Shown here one piece after another: positions 16,957 to 24,918 of a stretch of DNA of 64,000 bases (position 1 is its first letter; each line of letters begins with the position of its first letter). The position numbers and the translations under genes were made by a program. Location: contig NZ_JAJOHW010000037.1 of NCBI RefSeq assembly GCF_021129195.1, positions 1 to 64,000 on the forward strand. The letters are read 5' to 3'. This stretch comes from Chromobacterium aquaticum (GTDB taxonomy: Bacteria > Pseudomonadota > Gammaproteobacteria > Burkholderiales > Chromobacteriaceae). The notes under the pieces were generated by a model. The model saw only the letters and a list, made by a program, of their open reading frames with translations. It had not been told where the DNA came from and made no database searches.

Positions 16957-17754
16957 ATGAACAAACATATTCCGCGCAAGCGTTTCGGCCAGAATTTCCT
17001 GCAGGACGCCAGCGTCATCGCCAATATCGTGCATGCGGTGAATCCGCAGCCGGACGATGTCGTCATCGAAATCGGCCCCGGCCTGGGCGCGATCACCAAG
17101 CCGCTGCTGGCCGCGCTCAAGCATTTGCACGTGGTTGAGATCGACCGCGACATCATCAGCCGCCTGCAGACGGAGTTTCCGGCCGAGCGTCTGAGCATAC
17201 ATGCCGGCGACGCGCTGGCTTTCGATTTCGCCTCGGTGGCGGAAGGCAAGCTGAAGATAGTCGGCAATCTGCCGTACAACATTTCCACGCCGCTGCTGTT
17301 CCATCTGGCCACTTACGGCCAGAAGGTCACTGACATGCACTTCATGCTGCAAAAAGAGGTGATCGAGCGCATGGTGGCGGAACCGTCCACCGCCGATTAC
17401 GGACGGCTGACGGTGATGTTGCAGTACCGTTTTGAAATGGAGAACATCCTGCACGTTCCGCCGGAAGCGTTCTGGCCGCCGCCGAAGGTGGACTCCGCCG
17501 TGGTGCGCATGATTCCGGCGCCGGGCCGTTGCGGCGTGGCCAGCGACGAGCTTTTGCTGGAGCAAGTGGTGACCACGGCGTTCTCGCAGCGGCGCAAGAC
17601 GCTGAAGAACAATTTGAAGGGCCTGCTGGACGCGGACGGCTTCGCCGCGCTGGAGTTGGACCCCGGCCTGCGCCCGGAAAACCTGCCGGTGGAGGATTAC
17701 GTCCGCCTGGCCAATTATCTGAGCGCGAAGGGCCACAAGGCCAAGCGTCAGTAA
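16957..17754 (+). CDS. rsmA: 16S rRNA (adenine1518/1519-N6)-dimethyltransferase
   Basis: This 265-residue KsgA/RsmA enzyme dimethylates two adjacent adenines in helix 45 of 16S rRNA. It begins with the hallmark [14 protein letters not shown]-binding motif I is [10 protein letters not shown], the acidic loop is VVEIDRD, and the catalytic motif IV is NLPYNIS. The C-terminal helical domain ([14 protein letters not shown]) is intact. The gene usually found beside it, pdxA, is absent here. Confidence 0.96.
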   Translation: MNKHIPRKRFGQNFLQDASVIANIVHAVNPQPDDVVIEIGPGLGAITKPLLAALKHLHVVEIDRDIISRLQTEFPAERLSIHAGDALAFDFASVAEGKLKIVGNLPYNISTPLLFHLATYGQKVTDMHFMLQKEVIERMVAEPSTADYGRLTVMLQYRFEMENILHVPPEAFWPPPKVDSAVVRMIPAPGRCGVASDELLLEQVVTTAFSQRRKTLKNNLKGLLDADGFAALELDPGLRPENLPVEDYVRLANYLSAKGHKAKRQ

Positions 17755-17880
17755 GCGGGTCTTACACACCAAAAAATACGAGCGGGCGTTCAGCGCCCGC
17801 CGCACTACAAAGAGTCGTCCGTTCCCGCCGCTTGATCGGCGGGGATTGTCTATCACAGGAAGTGAACAAGGAGAAACTTC

Positions 17881-18786
17881 ATGCGTATTCGCTCTACCCT
17901 GATCTGTGCCGCCACTCTGGGCGCCTTCTGCGCCACTCCGGCCATGGCCGCCGAACTGACCGGCACCTTGAAGAAGATCAAAGATTCCGGCGTGATCGTG
18001 CTGGGCAACCGCGATGCCTCGATCCCGTTTTCCTACTACGACAACAACCAGAAGCCGGTGGGCTATTCGGTGGACCTGGCCAATAAAGTGGTCGAGCAGG
18101 TGAAAAAAGAGCTGAAAATGCCGAACCTGCAGGTCAAATACAATCTGGTGACCTCCCAGACCCGGATTCCGCTGGTGCAGAACGGTACCGTGGATCTGGA
18201 GTGCGGCTCCACCACCAATAATGTGGAACGCCAGAAGCAAGTGGGCTTCTCGGTGGGCATCTTCGAGATCGGCACCCGCTTGCTGACCGCCAAGACCTCC
18301 GGCATCAAGGATTTCCCGGATCTGAAGGGCAAGAACGTGGTGACCACCGCCGGCACCACCTCCGAGCGCCTGATCAAGGCGATGAACGCCGACAAGAAGA
18401 TGGGCATGAACATCATCTCGGCCAAGGACCACGGCGAATCCTTCCTGATGCTGGAGTCCGGCCGCGCCGCCGCCTTCATGATGGACGACGCGCTGTTGTA
18501 CGGCGAAATGGCCAAGGCCAAGAATCCGGCCAACTGGGTGGTGACCGGCAAGGCCCAGTCCTACGAGATCTACGGCTGCATGCTGCGCAAGGAAGACGCC
18601 GCCTTCAAGAAGGTGGTGGACAGCGCGCTGAGCAATACCTTCAAGTCCGGCGAGGTCAACAAGATCTACGCCAAGTGGTTCACCAGCCCGGTGCCGCCCA
18701 AGGGCCTGAACCTGAACTTCCCGATGTCCGATGAATTCAAGGAGCTGATCGCCAAGCCGACCGACAAGTCTGCCGAGCAGATGTAA
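17881..18786 (+). CDS. gltI: Glutamate/aspartate ABC transporter periplasmic binding protein
   Basis: This 301-residue family-3 solute-binding protein has a clear Sec signal peptide (RIRSTLICAATLGAFCATPAMA, cleavage after about residue 23). Motifs include GVIVLGNRDASIPFSYYD, RIPLVQNGTVDLECGSTTN and LKGKNVVTTAGTTSE, closely matching GltI. The AAGGAG Shine-Dalgarno lies seven bases before ATG 17881. It leads the gltIJKL operon and is separated from gltJ by 150 bases holding a strong stem-loop, a common device for making more binding protein than permease. Confidence 0.94.
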   Translation: MRIRSTLICAATLGAFCATPAMAAELTGTLKKIKDSGVIVLGNRDASIPFSYYDNNQKPVGYSVDLANKVVEQVKKELKMPNLQVKYNLVTSQTRIPLVQNGTVDLECGSTTNNVERQKQVGFSVGIFEIGTRLLTAKTSGIKDFPDLKGKNVVTTAGTTSERLIKAMNADKKMGMNIISAKDHGESFLMLESGRAAAFMMDDALLYGEMAKAKNPANWVVTGKAQSYEIYGCMLRKEDAAFKKVVDSALSNTFKSGEVNKIYAKWFTSPVPPKGLNLNFPMSDEFKELIAKPTDKSAEQM

Positions 18787-18895
18787 GTCGCGGTTGGCGC
18801 GTCGCCGCCCCGTCCTCCTCGCTGTCGCGCGGAGCCCGGGGCGCGCGGCCGTACCCGCTTTCTTTGTGTGTGGCTGGCCGTGTGCGCCGGCCGCG

Positions 18896-18916
18896 GCCCG
18901 CCGGCAGCCGGCGGGC
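18896..18916 (+). other. Stem-loop between gltI and gltJ
   Basis: A perfect 9-bp GC stem (GCCCGCCGG / CCGGCGGGC) with a 3-base loop and no T run. Its position between binding-protein and permease genes suggests partial processing or mRNA 3'-end protection of gltI rather than full termination. Confidence 0.55.
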
Positions 18917-18936
18917 TGGCGTTGTGGGAGTGAAGC

Positions 18937-19677
18937 ATGAATTACCACTGGGACTGGATGGTGTTTTTCAAGTCCACCGGGGTGGGTAGCGAAATCTATC
19001 TGAACTGGTTCGTCACCGGCCTGGGCTGGACCATCGCCGTGGCGCTGGCCGGCTGGGCGATCGCCTTGGCGCTGGGTTCGGTGCTGGGCGTGATGCGCAC
19101 GGTGCCGAATCGCTGGGTGGCCGGCATCGCCGCCACCTATGTCGAGTTGTTCCGCAATGTGCCCCTGCTGGTGCAGCTCTTTGTCTGGTACTTCCTGATT
19201 CCGGATCTGCTGCCCGAGGGCATGCAGACCTGGTTCAAGCAGGACCTGGCGCCGGCCACTTCCGCCTTTTTGTCGGTGGTGGTGTGCCTGGGGCTGTTTA
19301 CCGCGGCGCGGGTGTGCGAACAGGTGCGCACCGGCATCGAGGCCTTGCCGCGCGGCCAGCGCAATGCGGCGCAGGCCATGGGTTTCACCCTGCCGCAGGT
19401 CTACCGCCATGTGCTGCTGCCGCAGGCTTTCCGCATCATCATCCCGCCGCTGACCAGCGAGTTTTTGAATATTTTCAAGAACTCCTCGGTGGCCTCGCTG
19501 ATCGGCCTGATGGAACTGCTGGCGCAGACCAAGCAGACCGCGGAGTTTTCCGCCAACATCTTTGAGGCCTTCACCCTGGCCACCATCATCTATTTCGTGC
19601 TCAATATGAGCTTGATGACGCTGATGGCCTGGATCGAGCGGCGCGTGCGCATTCCCGGCATGATGGGGGGCAAGTGA
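18937..19677 (+). CDS. gltJ: Glutamate/aspartate ABC transporter permease GltJ
   Basis: This 246-residue inner-membrane permease of the HisMQ family has about five helices. The EAA loop, with its GxxxxxxxxxLP pattern, is visible in QAMGFTLPQVYRHVLLPQAF. FRNVPLLVQLFVWYF is typical of polar amino-acid permeases. It pairs with GltK to form the channel; GltI delivers substrate and GltL energises transport. The stop overlaps the gltK start (TGATG). Confidence 0.93.
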   Translation: MNYHWDWMVFFKSTGVGSEIYLNWFVTGLGWTIAVALAGWAIALALGSVLGVMRTVPNRWVAGIAATYVELFRNVPLLVQLFVWYFLIPDLLPEGMQTWFKQDLAPATSAFLSVVVCLGLFTAARVCEQVRTGIEALPRGQRNAAQAMGFTLPQVYRHVLLPQAFRIIIPPLTSEFLNIFKNSSVASLIGLMELLAQTKQTAEFSANIFEAFTLATIIYFVLNMSLMTLMAWIERRVRIPGMMGGK

Positions 19678-20348
19678 TGGAATTGGATTTCAGTCAGATC
19701 GTTCCGGCGCTGCCGGGATTGTGGCAGGGCATGCAGCTGACCCTGAAGTTGTTGGTGATGGCGGTATTGGGCGGCGTGGTGTTGGGCACCTTGCTGGCCT
19801 TGGCGCGGTTGTCCGATCACCGGGTGCTGGCGCCGCTCGCCAAGTTCTACGTCAATTACTTCCGTTCGATTCCGCTGCTGCTGGTGATCTCCTGGTTCTA
19901 CCTGGTGGTGCCCATGCTGTTGAACTGGATCACCGGCAATCTGGAGCCGGTGGGCGCGTTCACCTCCTGCCTGGTGGCCTTCGTGATGTTCGAGGCGGCG
20001 TATTTCTCCGAGATCGTGCGCGCCGGCATCCAGGCCATTCCCAAGGGCCAGGCCGGTGCCGCCTACGCGCTGGGGATGAATTACGGCCAGGTGATGCGGC
20101 TGGTGATCCTGCCGCAGGCCTTCCGCAAGATGACGCCGCTGCTGTTGCAGCAGTCCATCATCCTGTTCCAGGACACTTCGCTGGTGTACGCTGTCGGTTT
20201 GATGGATTTTCTCAATACCGCCCGCTCCAAGGGCGATATCGTCGGCTTGCCGCATGAGTTTCTGCTGTTTGCCGGCGCAGTCTATTTCGTGATCAGTTTC
20301 GGCGCTTCCGTGTTGGTGAAGCGCATGCAGAAAAGGTTGGCTGTATGA
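19677..20348 (+). CDS. gltK: Glutamate/aspartate ABC transporter permease GltK
   Basis: This 223-residue permease of the same HisMQ family has NYFRSIPLLLVISWFYL and the EAA loop YALGMNYGQVMRLVILPQAF. Two start codons are possible: GTG 19674 and ATG 19677. I use the ATG, which overlaps the last base of the gltJ stop. Its 3' end overlaps gltL by ATGA. Confidence 0.92.
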   Translation: MELDFSQIVPALPGLWQGMQLTLKLLVMAVLGGVVLGTLLALARLSDHRVLAPLAKFYVNYFRSIPLLLVISWFYLVVPMLLNWITGNLEPVGAFTSCLVAFVMFEAAYFSEIVRAGIQAIPKGQAGAAYALGMNYGQVMRLVILPQAFRKMTPLLLQQSIILFQDTSLVYAVGLMDFLNTARSKGDIVGLPHEFLLFAGAVYFVISFGASVLVKRMQKRLAV

Positions 20349-21088
20349 GCGCAATGATTTCCCTGAAGCAAGTCAGCAAGTGGTACGGTCAGTTCCAGGT
20401 GTTGACCGATTGCAGCACCCAGGTCGCCAAGGGCGAGGTGGTGGTGGTGTGCGGGCCGTCCGGTTCCGGCAAGTCCACGCTGATCAAGTGCGTCAATGCG
20501 CTGGAGCCGTTCCAGAAAGGCGAGATCATCGTCGACGGCATTTCGGTGGGTGATCCCAAGACCGATCTGCCCAAGCTGCGCAGCCGCGTCGGCATGGTGT
20601 TCCAGCATTTCGAGCTGTTTCCGCACCTGTCCATCACCGAGAACCTGGCCATCGCCCAGGTCAAGGTGTTGGGACGCGGCCAGGACGAGGCGCGCGACAA
20701 GGGCCTGAAACTGCTGGACCGGGTGGGCCTGAAGGCGCACGCCGACAAATTTCCCAGCCAGTTGTCCGGCGGCCAGCAGCAGCGGGTGGCGATTGCGCGC
20801 GCGCTGGCGATGGACCCGATCGCGATGCTGTTCGACGAGCCGACCAGCGCGCTGGACCCGGAGATGATCAACGAGGTGCTGGACGTGATGACCGAGCTGG
20901 CGCACGAGGGCATGACCATGATGTGCGTGACCCACGAGATGGGCTTTGCCCGCCGCGTGGCCAATCGCGTGATCTTCATGGACCAGGGTCACATCGTCGA
21001 GGATTGCGACAAGGACGAATTCTTTGGCGATATCGATGGCCGCTCCGAGCGCGCCCGTCACTTCCTGTCCAAGATTCTGCAGCACTAA
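20345..21088 (+). CDS. gltL: Glutamate/aspartate ABC transporter ATP-binding protein
   Basis: This 247-residue ABC ATPase has Walker A GPSGSGKST, the Q-loop VFQHFELFPHL, the signature LSGGQQQRVAIARAL, Walker B AMLFDEPTSALDPE and a switch histidine in VTHEMGFA. It is the last gene of the operon. Its TAA stop (21086-21088) is also the TNA trinucleotide flanking a 140-bp repeat element, so the transcript would run into that element before the terminator at 21252. Confidence 0.95.
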   Translation: MSAMISLKQVSKWYGQFQVLTDCSTQVAKGEVVVVCGPSGSGKSTLIKCVNALEPFQKGEIIVDGISVGDPKTDLPKLRSRVGMVFQHFELFPHLSITENLAIAQVKVLGRGQDEARDKGLKLLDRVGLKAHADKFPSQLSGGQQQRVAIARALAMDPIAMLFDEPTSALDPEMINEVLDVMTELAHEGMTMMCVTHEMGFARRVANRVIFMDQGHIVEDCDKDEFFGDIDGRSERARHFLSKILQH

Positions 21089-21228
21089 GAGCCTGTTCAA
21101 AGTCTCGCGAGCAAGAGCGAGACAAGGCGAAAACGGCTGAGAAAGTGGAATGTACAAGCGGTACATGAGCATTTCGAAGTTGTTTTCAACGCCGTATTGC
21201 CGAAGCGCAGCGGACTATGAACAGGTTC
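21089..21228 (+). mobile_element. TNA-flanked 140-bp structured element, copy A
   Basis: The copy has ends GAGCCTGTTC...GAACAGGTTC and is flanked on both sides by TAA (21086-21088 and 21229-21231), a 3-bp target-site duplication. It contains a 5' arm hairpin (GTCTCGC...GCGAGAC), a central stem GAAAACGGCT / AGTTGTTTTC with two G-T pairs, and the apical palindrome TGTAC-N6-GTACA. The left TAA is the gltL stop codon. Confidence 0.85.
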
Positions 21229-21251
21229 TAAGCCAGGTTCTGGCTAAAGAG

Positions 21252-21280
21252 AAGCCCGCCGTTTGGCGGGCTTTTTCTTT
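21252..21280 (+). terminator. Intrinsic terminator downstream of gltIJKL
   Basis: Stem AAGCCCGCC / GGCGGGCTT with a short loop and a T-rich tail on the plus strand. It lies beyond the repeat element, between gltL and the convergent small periplasmic gene; it may act in both directions. Confidence 0.8.
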
Positions 21281-21291
21281 GGGCGATCCGA

Positions 21292-21633
21292 TCAGTTGCC
21301 GTTCTTGATCTGTTGGCCGACCTGGTTTTCTTCCTGGTTCAGCGTGTTTTGCTCCTGCTTGGTGATGTGGCCGTGGTCCATCTTGGCCATGCCTTGTTCC
21401 TGCTGGCGGATATCGCGGTCTTCGCGGTGCAGCTTGCGCGCTTCGTCGCGGCTGATCTTGCCGTCCTTCAGCTCCCGATTGATGCGGTGGTCCTGATGGT
21501 GCAGGCGCTGATTGATTTCCTCGCGGCGCGGATGCTCTTTCTGCCATTCGGATTCGGCCCGGGCCTGGGCGGCGAACAATAGGCTGGCGGCGAGCAGGCT
21601 GGCCAGCATGAGGGGGCGAGCGTTCGTTTTCAT
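21292..21633 (-). CDS. Small secreted protein with two acidic/basic helical repeats, function unknown
   Basis: This 113-residue protein has a signal peptide (MKTNARPLMLASLLAASLLF, cleavage after QARA). The mature part is highly charged and helical, with two related units: DGKISRDEARKLHREDRDIRQQ and MDHGHITKQEQNTLNQEENQ. The D-x-x-x-I-x-x-x-E spacing faintly recalls EF-hand-like loops, but the loops are incomplete, so calcium binding is not claimed. ATG 21633 is preferred over 21654. Small periplasmic proteins of this composition occur in many betaproteobacteria without assigned roles. Confidence 0.7.
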   Translation of the reverse strand: MKTNARPLMLASLLAASLLFAAQARAESEWQKEHPRREEINQRLHHQDHRINRELKDGKISRDEARKLHREDRDIRQQEQGMAKMDHGHITKQEQNTLNQEENQVGQQIKNGN

Positions 21634-21708
21634 CTTGATCTCCTTGGATGGCAATGACTGCCAGATGTGAGCCTAGGAGAGAATGCCGCAAGTGTTTGTT
21701 AAGGCTGG

Positions 21709-22068
21709 TTAATCTGTGTTGCCGCAGGCCGGTGGCGACATGAAAACTGAGAAATCCCCGTCCGCGGGAGCGTGTCGCAGCAGAAAGGCCAGCTTGGCGG
21801 CGCGGTCCAGGCGCTTGAACGCGTGTTCGGCCTTCAGCGCCTCGGAGCGGCCGGCGCAGACCAGCACTAGGGCCAGCGCTTGTGGCGGATTGAGCCGGGT
21901 GTAGCGCGCGCCCTTGCCGGCGGCATGCTGGGCGTAGCGGCGCGCCACATCGGTGGTGACGCCGGTGTAGAGCGCGCCGTCGCGGCAGCGCAGCACATAT
22001 AAAAACCAGGGCCGGGGAGTGCCCCGGCCCTGTGTCTGCGTGGAAGCGGTGGACTTAGATGCTGGCAT
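21709..22068 (-). CDS. GIY-YIG nuclease superfamily protein (YhbQ-like)
   Basis: This 119-residue single-domain protein contains the GIY-YIG core: FLYVLRC (residues 22-28), LYTGVT (33-38), R43 in DVARRY and E75 or nearby in the [12 protein letters not shown] helix. Family members are small nucleases of uncertain cellular role. The only in-frame start upstream of the domain is ATG 22068, which overlaps the 3' end of the TerC gene by 14 bases. Translation would pass through the intrinsic terminator at 21996-22032, so residues 13-20 are encoded by the hairpin. The gene may be expressed only by readthrough. Confidence 0.78.
   Translation of the reverse strand: MPASKSTASTQTQGRGTPRPWFLYVLRCRDGALYTGVTTDVARRYAQHAAGKGARYTRLNPPQALALVLVCAGRSEALKAEHAFKRLDRAAKLAFLLRHAPADGDFSVFMSPPACGNTD
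21996..22032 (-). terminator. Intrinsic terminator of the TerC/CBS gene, inside the GIY-YIG coding region
   Basis: A perfect 11-bp stem CAGGGCCGGGG / CCCCGGCCCTG with a 4-base loop is followed on the minus strand by TTTTTATA. It starts 23 bases past the stop of the upstream gene, the normal place for its terminator, but it is also codons 13-20 of the GIY-YIG frame. Confidence 0.75.
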
Positions 22069-23635
22069 CCAGATTGGCCAGCGGGCTGATCAGCACCCGC
22101 TCGGTACGGTTGCCTTTTTGCAAGGTGACGCGCAGCTTCCATTCGCCGACGGTGATTTCATCGCCCTCGCGCGGAATGCGTTCCAGGCAGTCCATCAACA
22201 GGCCGGCCACGGTGTGGAAGTCTTCATCCTCGAAATCGCCCAGCACGATGTGCTGCTCCAGCGTCACTAGCTCCAGGCTGCCTTCCACGTCGTAGCTGCC
22301 GTCAGCCAGTGGCATGATGGCCGGCCGCTCGTGGCGCTCGTGCTCTTCCGGGAACTCGCCGGCAATCGCTTCCATCAGGTCCTTCTGGGTGACGATGCCT
22401 TCCAGGCTGCCGAACTCGTTGACCACGAAGGCCATGTCCGCCGAATGCTGGCGGAAGCTTTCCAGCGCCTTGAGCACGGTGACGGTTTCCGGCAGCACCA
22501 GCGGCTGGCGCAGCGCGGCGTCGATATTCATTTCACCGCCGTCCAGCAGCTGGGTCAGCAGATCCTTGCGCGCGACGATGCCCAGCGGCTCGTCTATGCT
22601 GCCATCCTTGATCACCACCAACCGCGAGTAGGGGCTGTCGCGCAGCACCTTGCGCTGCGCGTCCTGGCCCTGGCTCAGGTCCAGGCGGTGCACGTCGGCG
22701 CGCGGGGTGGCGATCACGCGGATAGGCCGCTCCGCCAGCGTCAGCACGCTGTGTATCATCGCGCGCTCGTTCTGGGCGAAGGCTTCCTGGGCTTCGGCAT
22801 CCTTGCTGTCTTCCACCTTGCCTTCGTCGGCGCTGGGGCTGGTCAGCTTGCTGCCCATCAAACTGAGCACCGCGTTGGCGGTGCGTTCGCGCAGCGACTG
22901 GCTGCGGTTCAGATAACGGATGCGGTTGGCCTGCGACACCTGGTTGAAGGCTTCGATCAGCACTGAGAAGCCGATGGCCGCGTACAGATAGCCCTTGGGA
23001 ATATGGAAGCCGAAGCCTTCGGCCACCAGGCTGAAACCAATCATCAGCAGGAAGCCCAGGCACAGCATCACCACGGTGGGGTGGGCGTTGACGAAGGCGG
23101 TCAGCGGTTTGCTGGCGGCAATCATCATCATCATGGCGATGATGACGGCGAGCATCATCACCGGCAGGTGTTCGGCCATGCCGATGGCGGTGACCACCGA
23201 GTCGATGGAGAACACCGCGTCCAGCACCAGGATCTGGGCGACGACGGTGCCGAAGGCGGCATAGGCTTTCTGGCCGTTGCTTTTGACTTCATCCACGCCT
23301 TCCAGGCGTTCGTGCAATTCCGTGGTGGCCTTGAACAGCAGGAACACGCCACCGCCCAGCATGATGAGATCGCGCCCGGAGAAGGGCTGGCTGAACACGT
23401 GGAACAGTGGCGCGGTCAGCGTGACCAGCCAGGAAATGCTGGCCAGCAGGATCAGGCGCATGATCAGGGCCAGCGACAAGCCGGTGATGCGCGCGCGGTC
23501 GCGTTGGTGCGGGGGGAGTTTTTCCGCCAGGATGGCGACGAAGATCAGGTTGTCAACGCCTAGCACCACCTCCAGGATGATCAGCGTGAGGAGGCCCAGC
23601 CAGGCAGAAGGATCAGACAGCCACGAAACGTCCAT
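22055..23635 (-). CDS. TerC-family membrane protein with CBS pair and CorC/HlyC domain (YegH-like)
   Basis: This 526-residue inner-membrane protein has an N-terminal TerC domain with about seven helices and the metal-site sequence [17 protein letters not shown] plus [15 protein letters not shown]. Tandem CBS domains follow at about 300-430 and a CorC/HlyC transporter-associated domain at about 440-520. The architecture is that of YegH/YoaE proteins, thought to be involved in metal-ion homeostasis or export. Shine-Dalgarno AAGGA precedes ATG 23635. A terminator follows immediately. Confidence 0.9.
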   Translation of the reverse strand: MDVSWLSDPSAWLGLLTLIILEVVLGVDNLIFVAILAEKLPPHQRDRARITGLSLALIMRLILLASISWLVTLTAPLFHVFSQPFSGRDLIMLGGGVFLLFKATTELHERLEGVDEVKSNGQKAYAAFGTVVAQILVLDAVFSIDSVVTAIGMAEHLPVMMLAVIIAMMMMIAASKPLTAFVNAHPTVVMLCLGFLLMIGFSLVAEGFGFHIPKGYLYAAIGFSVLIEAFNQVSQANRIRYLNRSQSLRERTANAVLSLMGSKLTSPSADEGKVEDSKDAEAQEAFAQNERAMIHSVLTLAERPIRVIATPRADVHRLDLSQGQDAQRKVLRDSPYSRLVVIKDGSIDEPLGIVARKDLLTQLLDGGEMNIDAALRQPLVLPETVTVLKALESFRQHSADMAFVVNEFGSLEGIVTQKDLMEAIAGEFPEEHERHERPAIMPLADGSYDVEGSLELVTLEQHIVLGDFEDEDFHTVAGLLMDCLERIPREGDEITVGEWKLRVTLQKGNRTERVLISPLANLDASI

Positions 23636-23733
23636 GATGAAAGCGCAAATTCCTTATAAATAAAAACGGGGTAAAAATAGCACAGTCGGAGTGGGATTAA
23701 CAAAATTCCCTTGTCCGATGCGCGGAACTCATG

Positions 23734-23757
23734 AAAAAACCCCGCCGCGGCGGGGTT
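23734..23757 (-). terminator. Intrinsic terminator of ccsB
   Basis: Stem AACCCCGCC / GGCGGGGTT with a T run (six T) on the minus strand, 13 bases downstream of the ccsB stop codon. Confidence 0.85.
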
Positions 23758-23769
23758 CGTCCACTCGGC

Positions 23770-24918
23770 TCACAGGCCGCCGTAGGAGTGCAGGCCGGCC
23801 AGGAACATATTGACGCCGAGGAAGGCGAAGCTGGTGACCAGCAAGCCCCCCACCGCCCACCACGCCAGCGGCGCGCCGCGCCAGCCCTTGACCAGGCGGA
23901 TGTGCAGCCAGGCGGCGTAGTTCAGCCACACGATCAAGGCCCAGGTTTCCTTCGGGTCCCAGCTCCAGTAGCCGCCCCAGGCGTCGGCGGCCCACATCGC
24001 GCCCAGGATGGTGGCGATGGTGAAGAACAGGAAGCCGACGGCGATGGCCTTGTACATCACCTCGTCCAGCACTTCGGCCGGCGGCAACTTGTCCCGCAGC
24101 CAGCCCTTCAGCGCCAGCAGTTCGGCGACGCCGAGCATGGCGGCGATGGCGAAGGCACCGTAGCCGACGAAGTTGGCCGGCACGTGTATCTTCATCCACC
24201 AGGATTGCAGCGCGGGGATCAGCGGCTGGATTTCATGGGCCTGGCGGTCGAAGGTATACCACAGGATGAAGCCGACCGAGGCGCAGATCACCAGCAGCAC
24301 GAAGCCGCCCATCTGGCGCGCCGCGTACTTGGCTTCGTAGTACAGATACATCAGCGCGGTGATCAGCGTGAACAGCACGAAGACTTCGTACAGATTGGAT
24401 ACCGGGATGTGGCCGATGTCCGGGCTGATCAGATAGCTTTCGTACCAGCGGGTGAACAAGCCGGCCAGCCCCATCACCGCCGCGGCCCAGGTCAGGCCGC
24501 TGCCCATGCGGTTCAGCGTGTCGGAACGGGTCAGCAGCCCGCACCAGTAAGCGAAGGCGGCCAGGAAGAACAGCGTGCACATCCACATGATGGAGGACTG
24601 GCTGGACAGCATGTATTTGAGCAGGAAGGCGGTTTGGCCGCGCGCCAGCTCATGCTGGTAGACCTGTATCGCCAGCAGCGAGATACAGCCGGCCAGCGGG
24701 AAGAACCAGCGCCAGGGTTTCCAGAACCAGCCGAGTCCGATCAGGCCCAGCGCCGAGCCAGCCAGGATGGCCTGCTCGTAGACGTCCATGTAATGGTTGT
24801 ACAGCGCATAGCTGTAGCCGGCGGCGGCCAGCACCAGCAGCGCGTACAGCCAGTCGGCCAGGTTCAGCCGTTTCAAAAGCGGCTGCTGCGAGAAAGAAGC
24901 GTGGGCCAGTTCCATCAT
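23770..24918 (-). CDS. ccsB: Cytochrome c biogenesis protein CcsB/ResC (CcsA family)
   Basis: This 382-residue integral membrane protein is part of the system II haem-handling and cytochrome c synthetase complex. It has eight or more helices and the haem-binding tryptophan-rich WWD-type motif WGGYWSWDPKETWALIVWL near residue 300, with flanking conserved histidines (for example KIHVPANFVGYG, AAWLHIRL). ATG 24918 overlaps the resB stop (ATGA); ATG 24915 is equally possible. Together with ResB it attaches haem to apocytochromes such as the neighbouring cytochrome c4. Confidence 0.93.
   Translation of the reverse strand: MMELAHASFSQQPLLKRLNLADWLYALLVLAAAGYSYALYNHYMDVYEQAILAGSALGLIGLGWFWKPWRWFFPLAGCISLLAIQVYQHELARGQTAFLLKYMLSSQSSIMWMCTLFFLAAFAYWCGLLTRSDTLNRMGSGLTWAAAVMGLAGLFTRWYESYLISPDIGHIPVSNLYEVFVLFTLITALMYLYYEAKYAARQMGGFVLLVICASVGFILWYTFDRQAHEIQPLIPALQSWWMKIHVPANFVGYGAFAIAAMLGVAELLALKGWLRDKLPPAEVLDEVMYKAIAVGFLFFTIATILGAMWAADAWGGYWSWDPKETWALIVWLNYAAWLHIRLVKGWRGAPLAWWAVGGLLVTSFAFLGVNMFLAGLHSYGGL

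Noticed and set aside
16945-19410. An 821-codon minus-strand frame across rsmA, gltI and gltJ
   Set aside because: Antisense shadow of conserved genes; the His/Gln/Arg-rich composition is typical of such frames in GC-rich DNA.
20282-21172. Frame giving MLMYRLYIPLSQPF...; similar peptides appear at each repeat element (21 kb, 49 kb, 56 kb)
   Set aside because: The shared peptide arises because the 140-bp elements share sequence, not because a gene family exists; it continues into antisense of gltL and other genes.
21089-21228. Repeat copy A as the terminator of gltIJKL
   Set aside because: The hairpins lack a T run at the base; a normal terminator lies downstream at 21252-21280.
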